Assembly: GCF_029893805.1 (NCBI RefSeq)
Contig: NZ_JARXYP010000001.1
Location: 310,001 to 374,000 of the forward strand
Direction of reading: 5' to 3'
DNA length: 64,000 bases
From: Streptomyces sp. SAI-135
GTDB taxonomy: Bacteria; Actinomycetota; Actinomycetes; Streptomycetales; Streptomycetaceae
The notes under the pieces were generated by a model. The model saw nothing but the letters and a program-made list of their open reading frames with translations, was not told the origin of the DNA and made no database searches. Both the position numbers and the translations under genes were made by a program. Shown one piece after another: positions 17,776 to 25,916 of the stretch. Each line of letters begins with the position of its first letter. Position 1 is the stretch's first letter.

Positions 17776-18543
17776 ATGTCATCAGCACTGGAGAACAAGG
17801 TGGCACTGGTCACCGGCGGCAGCCACGGCATCGGACGTGCGATCGCTGAACGATTCGCGCGTGACGGTGCGGCTGTCGGAATCGGCTTCGCCCACGACGA
17901 GACGGCGGCCCACGACGCTGTCGAACGTATCCGTGCGAACGGCGGGCGCGCCTTCGCCGTGCACACGGAACTGGGCACCGACGGTGACGCGGCCCGTCTG
18001 TGGGAAGCCTTTGACGAGGCGGGCCACGAGCACGCGGAGGACGGAAAGCTGGACATCCTCGTCAACAACGCGGCCAAAGGCAGCTTCGTCAGGCTCGCCG
18101 AGCTCGCCGAGGAGGACTTCGACAAGGTGTACGCGGTGAGCGTGAAGGCGCCCTTCTTCATCACGAAGCTCGCGCTGCCTCGGCTGCGCGACGGGGGCCG
18201 AATCATCAACATTTCCAGCCTCGCAGCCACTCTCGCGTCCCCGGAGATGATCGCCTACGGCGCGGCCAAGGCAGCTCTGGACGCATTCACCCTCGCCCTG
18301 GCCAAGGACCTCGGACCCCGCGGGATCACCGTCAACTCCGTGGCTCCCGGCGTCATCCTCACCAGGAACAACGTCAGTTTGAGCGACAATGAGCAGGCAG
18401 CGGCACAGGTGGTGGCGCGCGTGGCGCTCGGCCGGCTCGGACAGCCGGAAGACGTCGCCGGTATTGCCGCCTTCCTCGCCTCCGACGACGGGGGATGGGT
18501 CACCGGCCAGGTCATCGACGCCTCGGGGGGCACCGCCCTCTGA
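17776..18543 (+). CDS. SDR-family oxidoreductase
   Basis: A 255-residue classical SDR: cofactor loop TGGSHGIGRA, structural motif VNNAAKG, catalytic Ser in NISSLAAT, Tyr and Lys in IAYGAAKAALDAF, C-terminal GWVTGQVIDASGGTAL. The start is ATG 17776 with AAGGA seven bases before it. It lies 132 bases after the MFS gene on the same strand and may be co-transcribed with it. The sequence resembles 3-ketoacyl-ACP-reductase-like SDRs, but the substrate cannot be assigned. Confidence 0.92.
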   Translation: MSSALENKVALVTGGSHGIGRAIAERFARDGAAVGIGFAHDETAAHDAVERIRANGGRAFAVHTELGTDGDAARLWEAFDEAGHEHAEDGKLDILVNNAAKGSFVRLAELAEEDFDKVYAVSVKAPFFITKLALPRLRDGGRIINISSLAATLASPEMIAYGAAKAALDAFTLALAKDLGPRGITVNSVAPGVILTRNNVSLSDNEQAAAQVVARVALGRLGQPEDVAGIAAFLASDDGGWVTGQVIDASGGTAL

Positions 18544-18603
18544 GCCACCAGCCCGGATCGCACGGCCCTCCGTGCGATCCGGCATACGCCGACAGTGGCG
18601 CGG

Positions 18604-18981
18604 CTTCGGCCACGTCGCCGACAAGATCTGCGCCATGTACGAACGCCACGGTGAGAACGCTCAGTTCGGCTCCGTCCGCCACCGAGACCTGGCCAATGTG
18701 CTGGTGATGGGCCAGCAGGACTCCGTCCGCGGACAGGCCGTCACCCAGGCCCTGCACCGAGAGGCCGAACGTCGGCGCCACAACGGCATCGCCATGCTCC
18801 CCACCACCTTCGAGACACCGGGATCCGACTGGCACGACAACTACCCCAAGTAGGCCGCCTGGTCGCCCGATTGCCAGGCTGCGGCACCTACGCCGAAGCA
18901 GCACAGGCCGCCGCCTTCATCAACTCCATAGTCGACCAGACAGCCCAAGGCACCTGGAATCCGTATCAAGCCGCCTTCTAG
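18604..18981 (+). pseudogene. AbiEii-type nucleotidyltransferase toxin, C-terminal remnant
   Basis: The frame gives HVADKICAMYERHGENAQFG, then SVRHRDLANVLVMGQQDSVR and QALHREAERRRHNGIAMLP to a stop at 18851. A shifted frame continues ARLPGCGTYAEAAQAAAFIN and ends TWNPYQAAF at 18981. This order (DKICAMYERHG, R-RDL, EAERR, terminal W-P) matches the C-terminal half of AbiEii, the toxin of the AbiE abortive-infection system. The nucleotidyltransferase core and the AbiEi antitoxin are not present. Confidence 0.6.
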
Positions 18982-19053
18982 ACGACGGTTCAGCGGGGCG
19001 GTGAGGGCGCTGGCTGAAGGCGTAGATGCGCCTCACCTGCGGTCGTCAGGTCC

Positions 19054-19487
19054 TCATCCATGCTGTGCAGGCCATGGTCGGGATACATCGGAGGCCGGAT
19101 CGGGGGCGGCGTGGTCGAGGGAGCGCTGGACGGCCTTGCGGCCGTACACGGCGAGTTGAAGGGCGAGGCTGTAGACGGCCATGGTGTGGATGTGGTCGAG
19201 GATCTCCATGGAGTCCATGACCTCCTGTACCGCGTCGACCTCCCGTACGACGGACGGGGTTGCACGGGCGGCCGGTGTCGCGCAGGACCTCGTGGGTGTC
19301 GTTGTACATGGTGATGAGCACCCCGCCGGCGAACGTCAGCTGGTCATCGTCAAGGTGGGCGAGGTGATCGACGCTCGCGGCACGCTCGCGGCACGGTCGC
19401 GGCGGCGTAGGCGCGGACCAGGTCGAGCGCCCGCCACGCGGCCTCGTTCTTCCGCGGGTCGCTGAGGGGGTCGGTGATTTCCGTCAT
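19054..19487 (-). pseudogene. Frameshifted hypothetical protein
   Basis: An ATG at 19487 with GGAG upstream starts MTEITDPLSDPRKNEAAWRA. The reading then needs a shift near 19390 (VDHLAHLDDDQLTFAGGVLI, then TMYNDTHEVLRDTGRPCNPV) and another near 19250 (EVDAVQEVMDSMEILDHIHT, then MAVYSLALQLAVYGRKAVQR) to a stop at 19054. An 11-bp tandem duplication sits at the first shift. The rebuilt protein is about 140 residues, probably helical; I do not recognise the family. Confidence 0.5.
19373..19394. repeat. 11-bp tandem duplication
   Basis: GCTCGCGGCAC occurs twice back to back (19373-19383 and 19384-19394) at the point where the hypothetical gene at 19054-19487 loses its frame. Confidence 0.85.
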
Positions 19488-19619
19488 CGTGTCTCCGTGG
19501 TCGACCGGTCGGCGGTGTCCGCCCAAGTACGGGGGCGTGGCACTGCGAGCCCGAGGTCGAGGCGCTTGTCCATGTCGAGGCAGAAGGTGCCAGACGGGTT
19601 GACGTCGGACCAGAAAAGC

Positions 19620-19833
19620 GCGGTTACGCCTGTTCTCCGCGGCCGGCCAGCTCGTCACCACCGGACGGCACCGCATCTTCCGCCTCGCCCGCCACCACCC
19701 CGGAGCAGCGGAACCCGGCGCCCACCCGAGACGACGCTCGGGCCCTCGGAATGCCCACCATCAGCCACCGAAAGCGAAACGGCCCACCGACTCCGTCGGC
19801 GGACCGTCACGCAAGCTCAGGTTAGGTAGGAAA
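19620..19833 (+). pseudogene. IS1380-family 3' end fragment (solo)
   Basis: It encodes RLFSAAGQLVTTGRHRIFRL and then non-coding element end, closely matching 21793-22101 of the larger IS1380 remnant but lacking an internal stretch of roughly 95 bases. Its hairpin CCACCGACTCCGTCGGCGG is shared with the second copy (near 22057-22081). Confidence 0.7.
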
Positions 19834-19902
19834 ATCTGTCCCTGGTTACCGCATCAGTCGATGGTGCAGGCTGGAAGCACTTCGAAGAGAAGGGAATTCA
19901 GC

Positions 19903-20229
19903 ATGGACGACGCACCCAATGGCTACATCACGGTGCTCTGGGAAGCCCGAGCGAAGGTCGGCAAGGAAGCCGCGATGAGGAAATTCGTGGCAGCTGCCGT
20001 CAGCCCGTCCCGCAACGACTTCGGCAATATCGACTACGAGGCCCACGAGGTAGAGGGCGACCCAGGCAGAATCATCATCTACGAACGATGGGTGAGCCGC
20101 CAAGCTCTTGACGATCATCTGAACGCCCCTCGGATGAAGGAACTGGGGCCGCAGCTCCTTGAGATCATGGAGGGAACAATGGAGGAAGCCGAGTTCCGCA
20201 TCCTGAAGCCCATCCGTCCAGCTCAGTAG
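19903..20229 (+). CDS. Antibiotic biosynthesis monooxygenase (ABM)-domain protein
   Basis: A 108-residue single ABM domain, a small dimeric ferredoxin-like fold. Landmarks are ITVLWEARAKVGKEAAMRKF, then DYEAHEVEGDPGRIIIYERW and LDDHLNAPRMKELGPQLLEI. Relatives oxidise quinols or polyketide intermediates without a cofactor, and many are simply stress-related. The start is ATG 19903, preceded by GAAGGGAA. The gene is alone among IS1380 debris, so no pathway can be inferred. Confidence 0.82.
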   Translation: MDDAPNGYITVLWEARAKVGKEAAMRKFVAAAVSPSRNDFGNIDYEAHEVEGDPGRIIIYERWVSRQALDDHLNAPRMKELGPQLLEIMEGTMEEAEFRILKPIRPAQ

Positions 20230-20399
20230 CCGATCGACCGGGCAACTCACCGCACCGAGCTCCGCGGTCTGTGGTAAGTCGAGCCCTTTTATGACTGAGC
20301 GGACCAGTGAGCTTCTTCGAGCTGGGCCGCAATCAGGTGACGAGCATCGATAACCATCGAGGCCCCCGAGCAGCGTGGTTGAGACATCAGACATCTCAA

Positions 20400-20610
20400 T
20401 CAAATGCACGGGGGCCTCGCTTGTTGCGCTTGGTGGGCGAGCACACCACCCTGGCGAAGACCCCTGCCGGGTTCGGATCAGCGAATCCACCGCCCACGCC
20501 TGCACCAGCGCCGTCGTCCACCTGCTCGCCCAGCGCACGCCGGGACTGCTGAAGGCCCTGCGCGAGGCCGACCCCGACTCCGTCCCGCTAACCTCGCGCT
20601 TTCATGCGGC
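20400..20610 (+). pseudogene. DDE_Tnp_4-type transposase fragment
   Basis: The frame gives STAHACTSAVVHLLAQRTPG and then LLKALREADPDSV, matching the segment just before the catalytic core of the transposase also found in pieces at 43824-44220. The remainder is missing. Confidence 0.5.
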
Positions 20611-20713
20611 GGGCTGTCCGGCAGGCGGTCACACAAACAGAAAGGGCCTCTGATCAGCAAGAATGAGGATTGTCTAGGTCCTTGTTCCCGCTGAATCCAG
20701 AGGCACTTTCCAA

Positions 20714-21934
20714 GTGAAGAAGCCTACCGGTTCCTGTCCTCATGCCCGCGTCCAGGGGGACGTCGCGCTCGGCGGTGACTGCCTCGCGGACATCGCGACA
20801 CTGCGGGCCGAGCCGGCCGTGTTCGGGCCGGTCGCCTCCGACCCCACAGTCTCCCGGCTGATCGACACCCTCGCCGCCTCCGGCGAGAAGGCCCTGCAGG
20901 CGATCCGGGCCGCACGTTCCGAAGTCCCTGGCCGGGTCTGGTCGCTGGCGGGCGAGCACGCCCCAAACGCTGATGGGCAGGTCACGATCGGCCTCGACGG
21001 CGTCCTCGTGATCGCGCACTCCGACAAGGAGGACGCGGCCGCGACCTGGAAGAAGACCTATGGGCATCATCCTCTGACGGCCTTCGTCGACCACGGCCCG
21101 GGCGGAACCGGAGAGCCGGTCGCCGCTCTTCTCAGGCCGGGGAACTCGGGCTCGAACACGGCCGCCGATCACATCACCACCGCCCAACTCGCCTTGGCCC
21201 AACTGCCGAAGAAGTACCGGCGAGGGCGCCAGACGCTGATCCGCACGGGACTCCGCCGGCGGCACCCACGACTTCGTGTCCTGGCTCGCGAAGCGAGGCC
21301 GATGGCTGTCCTACCCGGTCGGCATAACGGTCACCGAGACCATTCACCAGCATGTGCTGAAGATCCCGGCCCCGGCCTGGACCCCGGCCGTCGAGGCCGA
21401 CGGCAAGGTCCGTGACGGGCCTGGGTCGCCGAGCTCACCGGCAGCCTGCTGGACGGCTGGCCGGAGGGGATGCGGCTGATCGTCCGCAGGGAACGACCGC
21501 ATCCCGGGGCCCAGTTGAGGATCACCGATGCGGACGGCATGCGGATCACGTGCTCCGCGACGAACACCCCGGACCGTCCGAGCGCCGAGCTCGAGCTCCG
21601 TCACCGGCTGCGGGCCCGCGCGGAGGACCGGATCCGGGCCGCCCGGTCCACCGGCCTGCGCAACCTGCCCCTGCACGACACCGCGCAGAACAGGGTCTGG
21701 CTGGAGATCGTCCAACTCGCGCTTGACCTGCTGGCCTGGCTGCCCATGCTCGCCCTGACCGGCCAGGCCCGTCTCTGGGAGCCCCGCCGTCTGCGGTTCC
21801 GCCTGTTCTCCGCGGCCGCCCAGCTCGTCACCACCGGCCGGCGCCGCATCCTCCGCCTTGCCCGCCACTGGCCCTGGACCGGTGAGATCACAGGCGCCCT
21901 CGAACGGCTCATTCTCCTGCCGAACCCCGGCTGA
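20714..21934 (+). pseudogene. IS1380-family transposase, deleted and frameshifted
   Basis: It starts MKKPTGSCPHARVQGD, then jumps to ALGGDCLADIATLRAEPAVF, indicating loss of about 50 residues. It continues through DGQVTIGLDGVLVIAHSDKE, shifts frame near 21245 (HDFVSWLAKRGRWLSY) and again near 21418 (GWPEGMRLIVRRERPHPGAQ), ending ALERLILLPNPG at 21934. The right end of the element extends to about 22101 with the hairpin described for the solo copy. It is inactive. Confidence 0.8.
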
Positions 21935-22115
21935 CCAACACCATTTCCGTCCCTTCGAGCAGCACCAGCCCAGTCCGGAGCAGTGGAACCCGGCGCCCAC
22001 CCGACGCGACACTCGGGCCTCCGACATCTCCGCCATCAGCCACAGAAAGCGAAACGGTCCACCGACTCCGTCGGCGGACCGTCATGCAAGATCGAGGTTA
22101 GACCGGCAATTCATA

Positions 22116-22889
22116 TTATGAAGGGGCGGAAATTACCGTGAGGTACTCCTGGGTACGGAAACCAACCGACTGGTACACGGGCTCGCCCATTTCGGACGCA
22201 TAGAGGTACGCCGTGCCGGCGCCTGCGGCGAAGCCTGCACGCACCATCTCCAGCGTGATGACCCGTCCGTAACCACGCCGCCTGTAGCTTGGGAGCGTAG
22301 TGATGTTGAAAATGCCTGTCAGATCACCAGATATGGCGGTCATCCCCGTTCCCACGGGAACCCCATCCAACTCCGCCAGGTAGAACGCCAACCCGTCCGT
22401 CTCCCCCAGAGACGGTTCGGCAAGCACCTCGAACATCTCGTACGGCGCTTCGAAGCCTGCTGCCACAGTTCTGGCATACCGATCCAGCTCATTGACCGGC
22501 ACAACCCGAACACGAAGGCCATCGACGGTCTGCTCCTCCGGCAGCCCTTCGTCGGGGCGCCGGACCATCAGTGGCTCCCGCTCGAAATGAGTCAGGCCGT
22601 GCCGCGCTGCCGCCTCAGCGATTTGCGGCCCGGGGACACCCCGGACCTGGATACTCCAAGGAACCTCCCATGGGCTTTCCGCGGCCGCCAACGCCGCGAT
22701 CTCCTCGGCGCTCGGCTCCGGACTGGGACTGACGATCAGATTGAGCGCGGCGGTCGGCGCCCCGGAGATCGCGAGCACGGAGCCCTGCGTACCTCTTCGG
22801 GTGCGGCCCGTAGTGGCTGCGGCCAGGTCCGCGAATGCGTCGGCGTAGGCGGACACCATCGCCGTCAACCGGTCATCTTTCGAGTTCAT
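22116..22889 (-). CDS. GNAT-family N-acetyltransferase
   Basis: A 257-residue protein with a C-terminal GNAT domain: beta strands in GLAFYLAELDGVPVGTGMTA, then the acetyl-CoA loop LPSYRRRGYGRVITLEMV and the final FAAGAGTAYLYASEMGEPVY and QSVGFRTQEYLTV. The N-terminal ~110 residues are the variable helical part seen in many actinomycete GNATs. The ATG at 22889 follows AGGA. It is not operonic with anything and the acceptor is unknown. Confidence 0.9.
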   Translation of the reverse strand: MNSKDDRLTAMVSAYADAFADLAAATTGRTRRGTQGSVLAISGAPTAALNLIVSPSPEPSAEEIAALAAAESPWEVPWSIQVRGVPGPQIAEAAARHGLTHFEREPLMVRRPDEGLPEEQTVDGLRVRVVPVNELDRYARTVAAGFEAPYEMFEVLAEPSLGETDGLAFYLAELDGVPVGTGMTAISGDLTGIFNITTLPSYRRRGYGRVITLEMVRAGFAAGAGTAYLYASEMGEPVYQSVGFRTQEYLTVISAPS

Positions 22890-23053
22890 CGAGCAATCCT
22901 AAGGGGACACCCCGTAGCCTCTCGGTTTCATAGGTGCGCCCTGCCCAGAGGTTGACCACAAACAGTTTGACCAGAAACACGAAAGTGCCCTTGACCTGCG
23001 ACGACAGGGCTACTGAGGGCCCTGTTGACTGCAAGGAGAAGGGCATTTTCCAG

Positions 23054-23170
23054 GTGAAGCACCTTATCTGGCCGTCTCCGTGTCCGCGTCCAGGACGACG
23101 GCCGTCAGGTCGTCTCCCAGGTCGCGTCGGTCCTGCTGGTCGAAACGAACTGGTGTTGCCGGCCCAGTGC
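23054..23170 (+). pseudogene. IS1380-family transposase 5' fragment
   Basis: GTG 23054 (after the leader ending ggcattttccagg) begins VKHLIWPSPCPRP. A shifted frame gives VRVQDDGRQVVSQ-like residues and a segment resembling VLLVETN, the usual IS1380 N-terminus. Only about 40 codons survive. The leader from about 22990 resembles those before 20714 and around 59700-59780. Confidence 0.55.
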
Positions 23171-23186
23171 CTGAGCGGCTCGGTCG

Positions 23187-23820
23187 TCAGCGAGCCTCGC
23201 TGAGCCGGGGCGCACGCAGGAGGTCGAGCTGGTCGGCGCCGCTGGTTCCCGGGGCTGCCGTGTAGGTGACGATGCGCAGATCGACGCCTGGCACAGTCAA
23301 GTCCAGAGTGACGTCACCCAGCTCGGGATGGCTGATCGTCTTGAGATCGCCGGTGAGTTGTCCCATGCCCGCCACCGACCACAGCTCACCGAAGAAGGGT
23401 GAGGCCGCCCGCAAGCCGTCCACGAGCGCCACCAGTTCCGGGTCGGCCGGGTAGCGGGAGACCGCTTCACGCAGGTCTGCGACGATCGCGGTCTCGAAAG
23501 CGTACGTTCCGGCTGTCGAGGTGACCGAATACAGTTGCCAGCGGTCCTCGCCCGTGCCGAAGAGGGCGCGGGCGAGGTTGCGTTCGGCGGGCGGCAGGCT
23601 GGGTGGATCGCCGTGCAAAGCCATCCACATGTCGTTGCACCACAGCAGGCTCCAATTAGCGGCGAACACGCCGATCGGGAGTTCGCCGATGTGGTCGACG
23701 AGGCGGCGGATGCTCGGTGGCACGTGGGTGCCGACGGTCTGGTCGCGGGGCGCGAGCAGGCCCGCAGCGCGGAAGAGCTGGTCGCGCTTGGCAGTCGTCT
23801 CGTTCGGGTAGTCGTCGCAC
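23187..23820 (-). pseudogene. XRE/MmyB-like regulator without its HTH domain
   Basis: The complete MmyB-like ligand domain is readable: VPPSIRRLVDHIGELPIGVF, then NWSLLWCNDMWMALHGDPPS, EDRWQLYSVTSTAGTYAFET and GVDLRIVTYTAAPGTSGADQ. Upstream of about 23820 the frame stays open, but the residues are unrelated and no HTH is present. The protein could not bind DNA in the usual way. I read it as a truncated gene; a stand-alone ligand-domain protein is a less likely alternative. Confidence 0.7.
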
Positions 23821-24012
23821 CTCGGCCACCATGCACGCCGCACCCGGCGCAGCTCAAGCGGGTAACGGCCGGCCGTGGAAAGACCACCTGGTTCGCACTG
23901 AAGTTCGCTCCGGCGTCGTCCGTCCGTCTGCCGCCCAACCGCCGCGCAACACGAGTGACGAGGGTCGGATGACGTCGCCGGCCTTCGTTGCGGCGGCTTC
24001 AACACGTGTCGG

Positions 24013-24906
24013 TCAGCGAGCCATGAGGTCACGTAGCGCGATCAGCGTCTCGCGAGGGCTTTCCTCGGTGACGAAGTGTCCATTTGGAACTTCGACCCCG
24101 AAGGCATCAGGCGCGAAGGTGCGACGCCAGCAATCCAGCGGTGTCTCTGGTCCCTTGCCGAGAAACTCCGCTCCCCAGATGATCACGGTGGGACAGGTGA
24201 TGGTCCGGCCGGCCTTCAGGTCCTGGTCGTCGGCCTCCCGGTCGGTGGTGGCGCCGGCCCGGTAGTCCTCACAGAACGCGTGGATGTTCCGGGGCCGGCG
24301 CCAGGTCTGCCGGTACTGTTCGAAGGCCACGGGAGAGAAGCAGCCGAGCGTTCCGTCGCCGGTGTGTGCCCGGACGAGCGTTTCGATGGCGTCCACGGTG
24401 AGTGCGTTCTCGGCCTGGGGTGTCGGCAGCGCCATCTCGGTCCAGTGCGGCAGGGCACCGGGCGTTGCCTCGATCAGGTCCCACACCGCGTGCACGGGCA
24501 GGTTGTCGAGTATCGCGAGCCGTTCGACGTGCTCGGGCATGCTGAGGGCCATTTGGTACGCCACCTGGGCGCCGCGGTCGTGTCCGGCGACACTGAATCG
24601 TTCATGCCCCAGCTGGGCCATGAACTCGACCACCTCGGCGGCCATCGTCCGCTTGGCGTAGGTGTGGCGCCCACCGTCGCCGGCCGGGGCGGCTGATCTG
24701 CCATAGCCCTTCAGATCAAGGGCGATGACGCGGTGCTCCTTCGCCAGATCCTCCGCGAGGGGATGCCAGCAAAGATGCGATTGCGGAAACCCGTGCAGGA
24801 GGACCAGGGCGGGGGCTTCTACCGGTCCGCCCACACGGGCGTACAGGTCGCCACCGCTGGTCGGCAGGGAAACGCTGGAGAATCCCGGGAACAGCTCAAT
24901 GGGCAT
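24013..24906 (-). CDS. Alpha/beta hydrolase (epoxide hydrolase/haloacetate dehalogenase type)
   Basis: A 297-residue alpha/beta hydrolase. The oxyanion motif LLHGFPQSHLCWHPLAED lies near residue 40, the nucleophile elbow is GHDRGAQVAYQMAL with Asp as nucleophile, and the catalytic His is in NGHFVTEESP. The Asp nucleophile and following Arg place it with epoxide hydrolases and fluoroacetate-type dehalogenases, not esterases. The start is ATG 24906 with AAGGAG before it; an upstream TTG is unlikely. It lies downstream of the catabolic operon but beyond a strong hairpin at 25002-25041, so it is probably a separate or attenuated unit of the same pathway. Confidence 0.88.
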   Translation of the reverse strand: MPIELFPGFSSVSLPTSGGDLYARVGGPVEAPALVLLHGFPQSHLCWHPLAEDLAKEHRVIALDLKGYGRSAAPAGDGGRHTYAKRTMAAEVVEFMAQLGHERFSVAGHDRGAQVAYQMALSMPEHVERLAILDNLPVHAVWDLIEATPGALPHWTEMALPTPQAENALTVDAIETLVRAHTGDGTLGCFSPVAFEQYRQTWRRPRNIHAFCEDYRAGATTDREADDQDLKAGRTITCPTVIIWGAEFLGKGPETPLDCWRRTFAPDAFGVEVPNGHFVTEESPRETLIALRDLMAR

Positions 24907-25001
24907 GTCACTCTCCTTGGACAAGTCACTCTCCTCTTTCCGTGCACAGTCAGGAACCGGCTCAGTACTGGCCGCGTGTCACCTTCGAGCGGCTCCGCGG
25001 A

Positions 25002-25041
25002 GCATCCCCGCCGGCCCTTTGCTCGGGGCCGGCGGGGATGC
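25002..25041 (-). terminator. Strong hairpin terminating the catabolic operon
   Basis: GCATCCCCGCCGGCCC (25002-25017) pairs perfectly with GGGCCGGCGGGGATGC (25026-25041) around an 8-base loop. It begins one base after the stop codon of the leftward cupin gene, where a terminator is expected. Confidence 0.85.
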
Positions 25042-25042
25042 G

Positions 25043-25441
25043 TCAGGCCGGTTCCACGGTGTCCAGTTCGACGTCGAGGTGCTGAGACCCCTGCCCGGGG
25101 TATCCGAGGGCGAAAGCGAGGGCACGGAAGGTCTCGGGAGACTCGACGCGGATCTGGTGGGGCGTACCGGGCTTGGTGTAGATCAGATCCCCGACCTTGA
25201 TGGTGCGCGCCTCGTCCGCGACCTGCATGACGGCCTCGCCCTGGACGACGAACCAGAACTCGTGCGTGGGGTGATGATGGGCGGCCATCGTGGTCCCACC
25301 GGCGACCTCGAAGACGGAGACGAGAGCGAGATACGTACCGGAGGTGGCCTCCTGCATCGACTCCTTGGGGATGAGGTATTTACTGCTGGCGGTCCCGAGG
25401 TGTTCGGGCACGGCTTCCATGTCGACGGACCAGATGTTCAC
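25043..25441 (-). CDS. Cupin-domain protein (second cupin of the operon)
   Basis: A 132-residue single-domain cupin. The metal-binding motif is seen as GTTMAAHHHPTHEFWFVVQG, with clustered histidines and a Glu, and the second motif as YTKPGTPHQIRVESPETF. It may be a small dioxygenase, an isomerase or a binding protein. It starts at GTG 25441 with AAGGA upstream and is the last gene before the 16-bp-stem hairpin, 16 bases after its cupin paralogue. The role is probably in the same catabolic pathway. Confidence 0.85.
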   Translation of the reverse strand: MNIWSVDMEAVPEHLGTASSKYLIPKESMQEATSGTYLALVSVFEVAGGTTMAAHHHPTHEFWFVVQGEAVMQVADEARTIKVGDLIYTKPGTPHQIRVESPETFRALAFALGYPGQGSQHLDVELDTVEPA

Positions 25442-25457
25442 GTGTGTTCCTTCCCAG

Positions 25458-25916
25458 TCAGAGTCGAACGCCGTAGCGTTCCTGCAGTTCCTCGGTCCAG
25501 TCCGGTACGCCGCTCACGCCGTACCGCTGCTGGATCTCCGCACGAGCGGCGTCGTCGGGGCCGAGAGCGGACAGGGCGAGGAAGTAGTCCTCGAAGGTCG
25601 CTGGAGCGCTGATCTCCAGGATCCGGGCCGGTGTCGTGCCGGCGTTCCACACGGTGTGCGGCACGTGTCGCGGCTTGGTGATCGTCTCCCCCGCCACCGC
25701 GGTCCATTCCCGGTCACCGATGCGAACGCCCAGCTCGCCGTCGAGAACGATGTTGACCTGGTCGTGGTCGGAATGGACGTGCGGCCAGAACAAGATGCCG
25801 GGGGCGATGGTCTGCTCGACGATGCTGAGCCGGCCGCCCGTGTCGGCGCCGAGTACACGGAAGGTCGTAGGGATGCCGCCGAGGGAGACCTGTTGATCCT
25901 TGTGCGGGGTGTTCAT
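25458..25916 (-). CDS. Cupin-domain protein (first cupin of the operon)
   Basis: A 152-residue cupin: LFWPHVHSDHDQVNIVLDGE carries the metal-binding His/Glu pattern and AGETITKPRHVPHTVWNAGT the second motif. The C-terminal tail ends YGVSGVPDWTEELQERYGV. Its ATG overlaps the stop of the amidohydrolase (ATGA, 25913-25916), so the two are translationally coupled. The two adjacent cupins differ clearly, so they are not a recent duplication. Confidence 0.86.
   Translation of the reverse strand: MNTPHKDQQVSLGGIPTTFRVLGADTGGRLSIVEQTIAPGILFWPHVHSDHDQVNIVLDGELGVRIGDREWTAVAGETITKPRHVPHTVWNAGTTPARILEISAPATFEDYFLALSALGPDDAARAEIQQRYGVSGVPDWTEELQERYGVRL

Noticed and set aside
18604..18981. Complete AbiE toxin-antitoxin system
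   Set aside because: Only the C-terminal half of the toxin is visible and no antitoxin gene precedes it.
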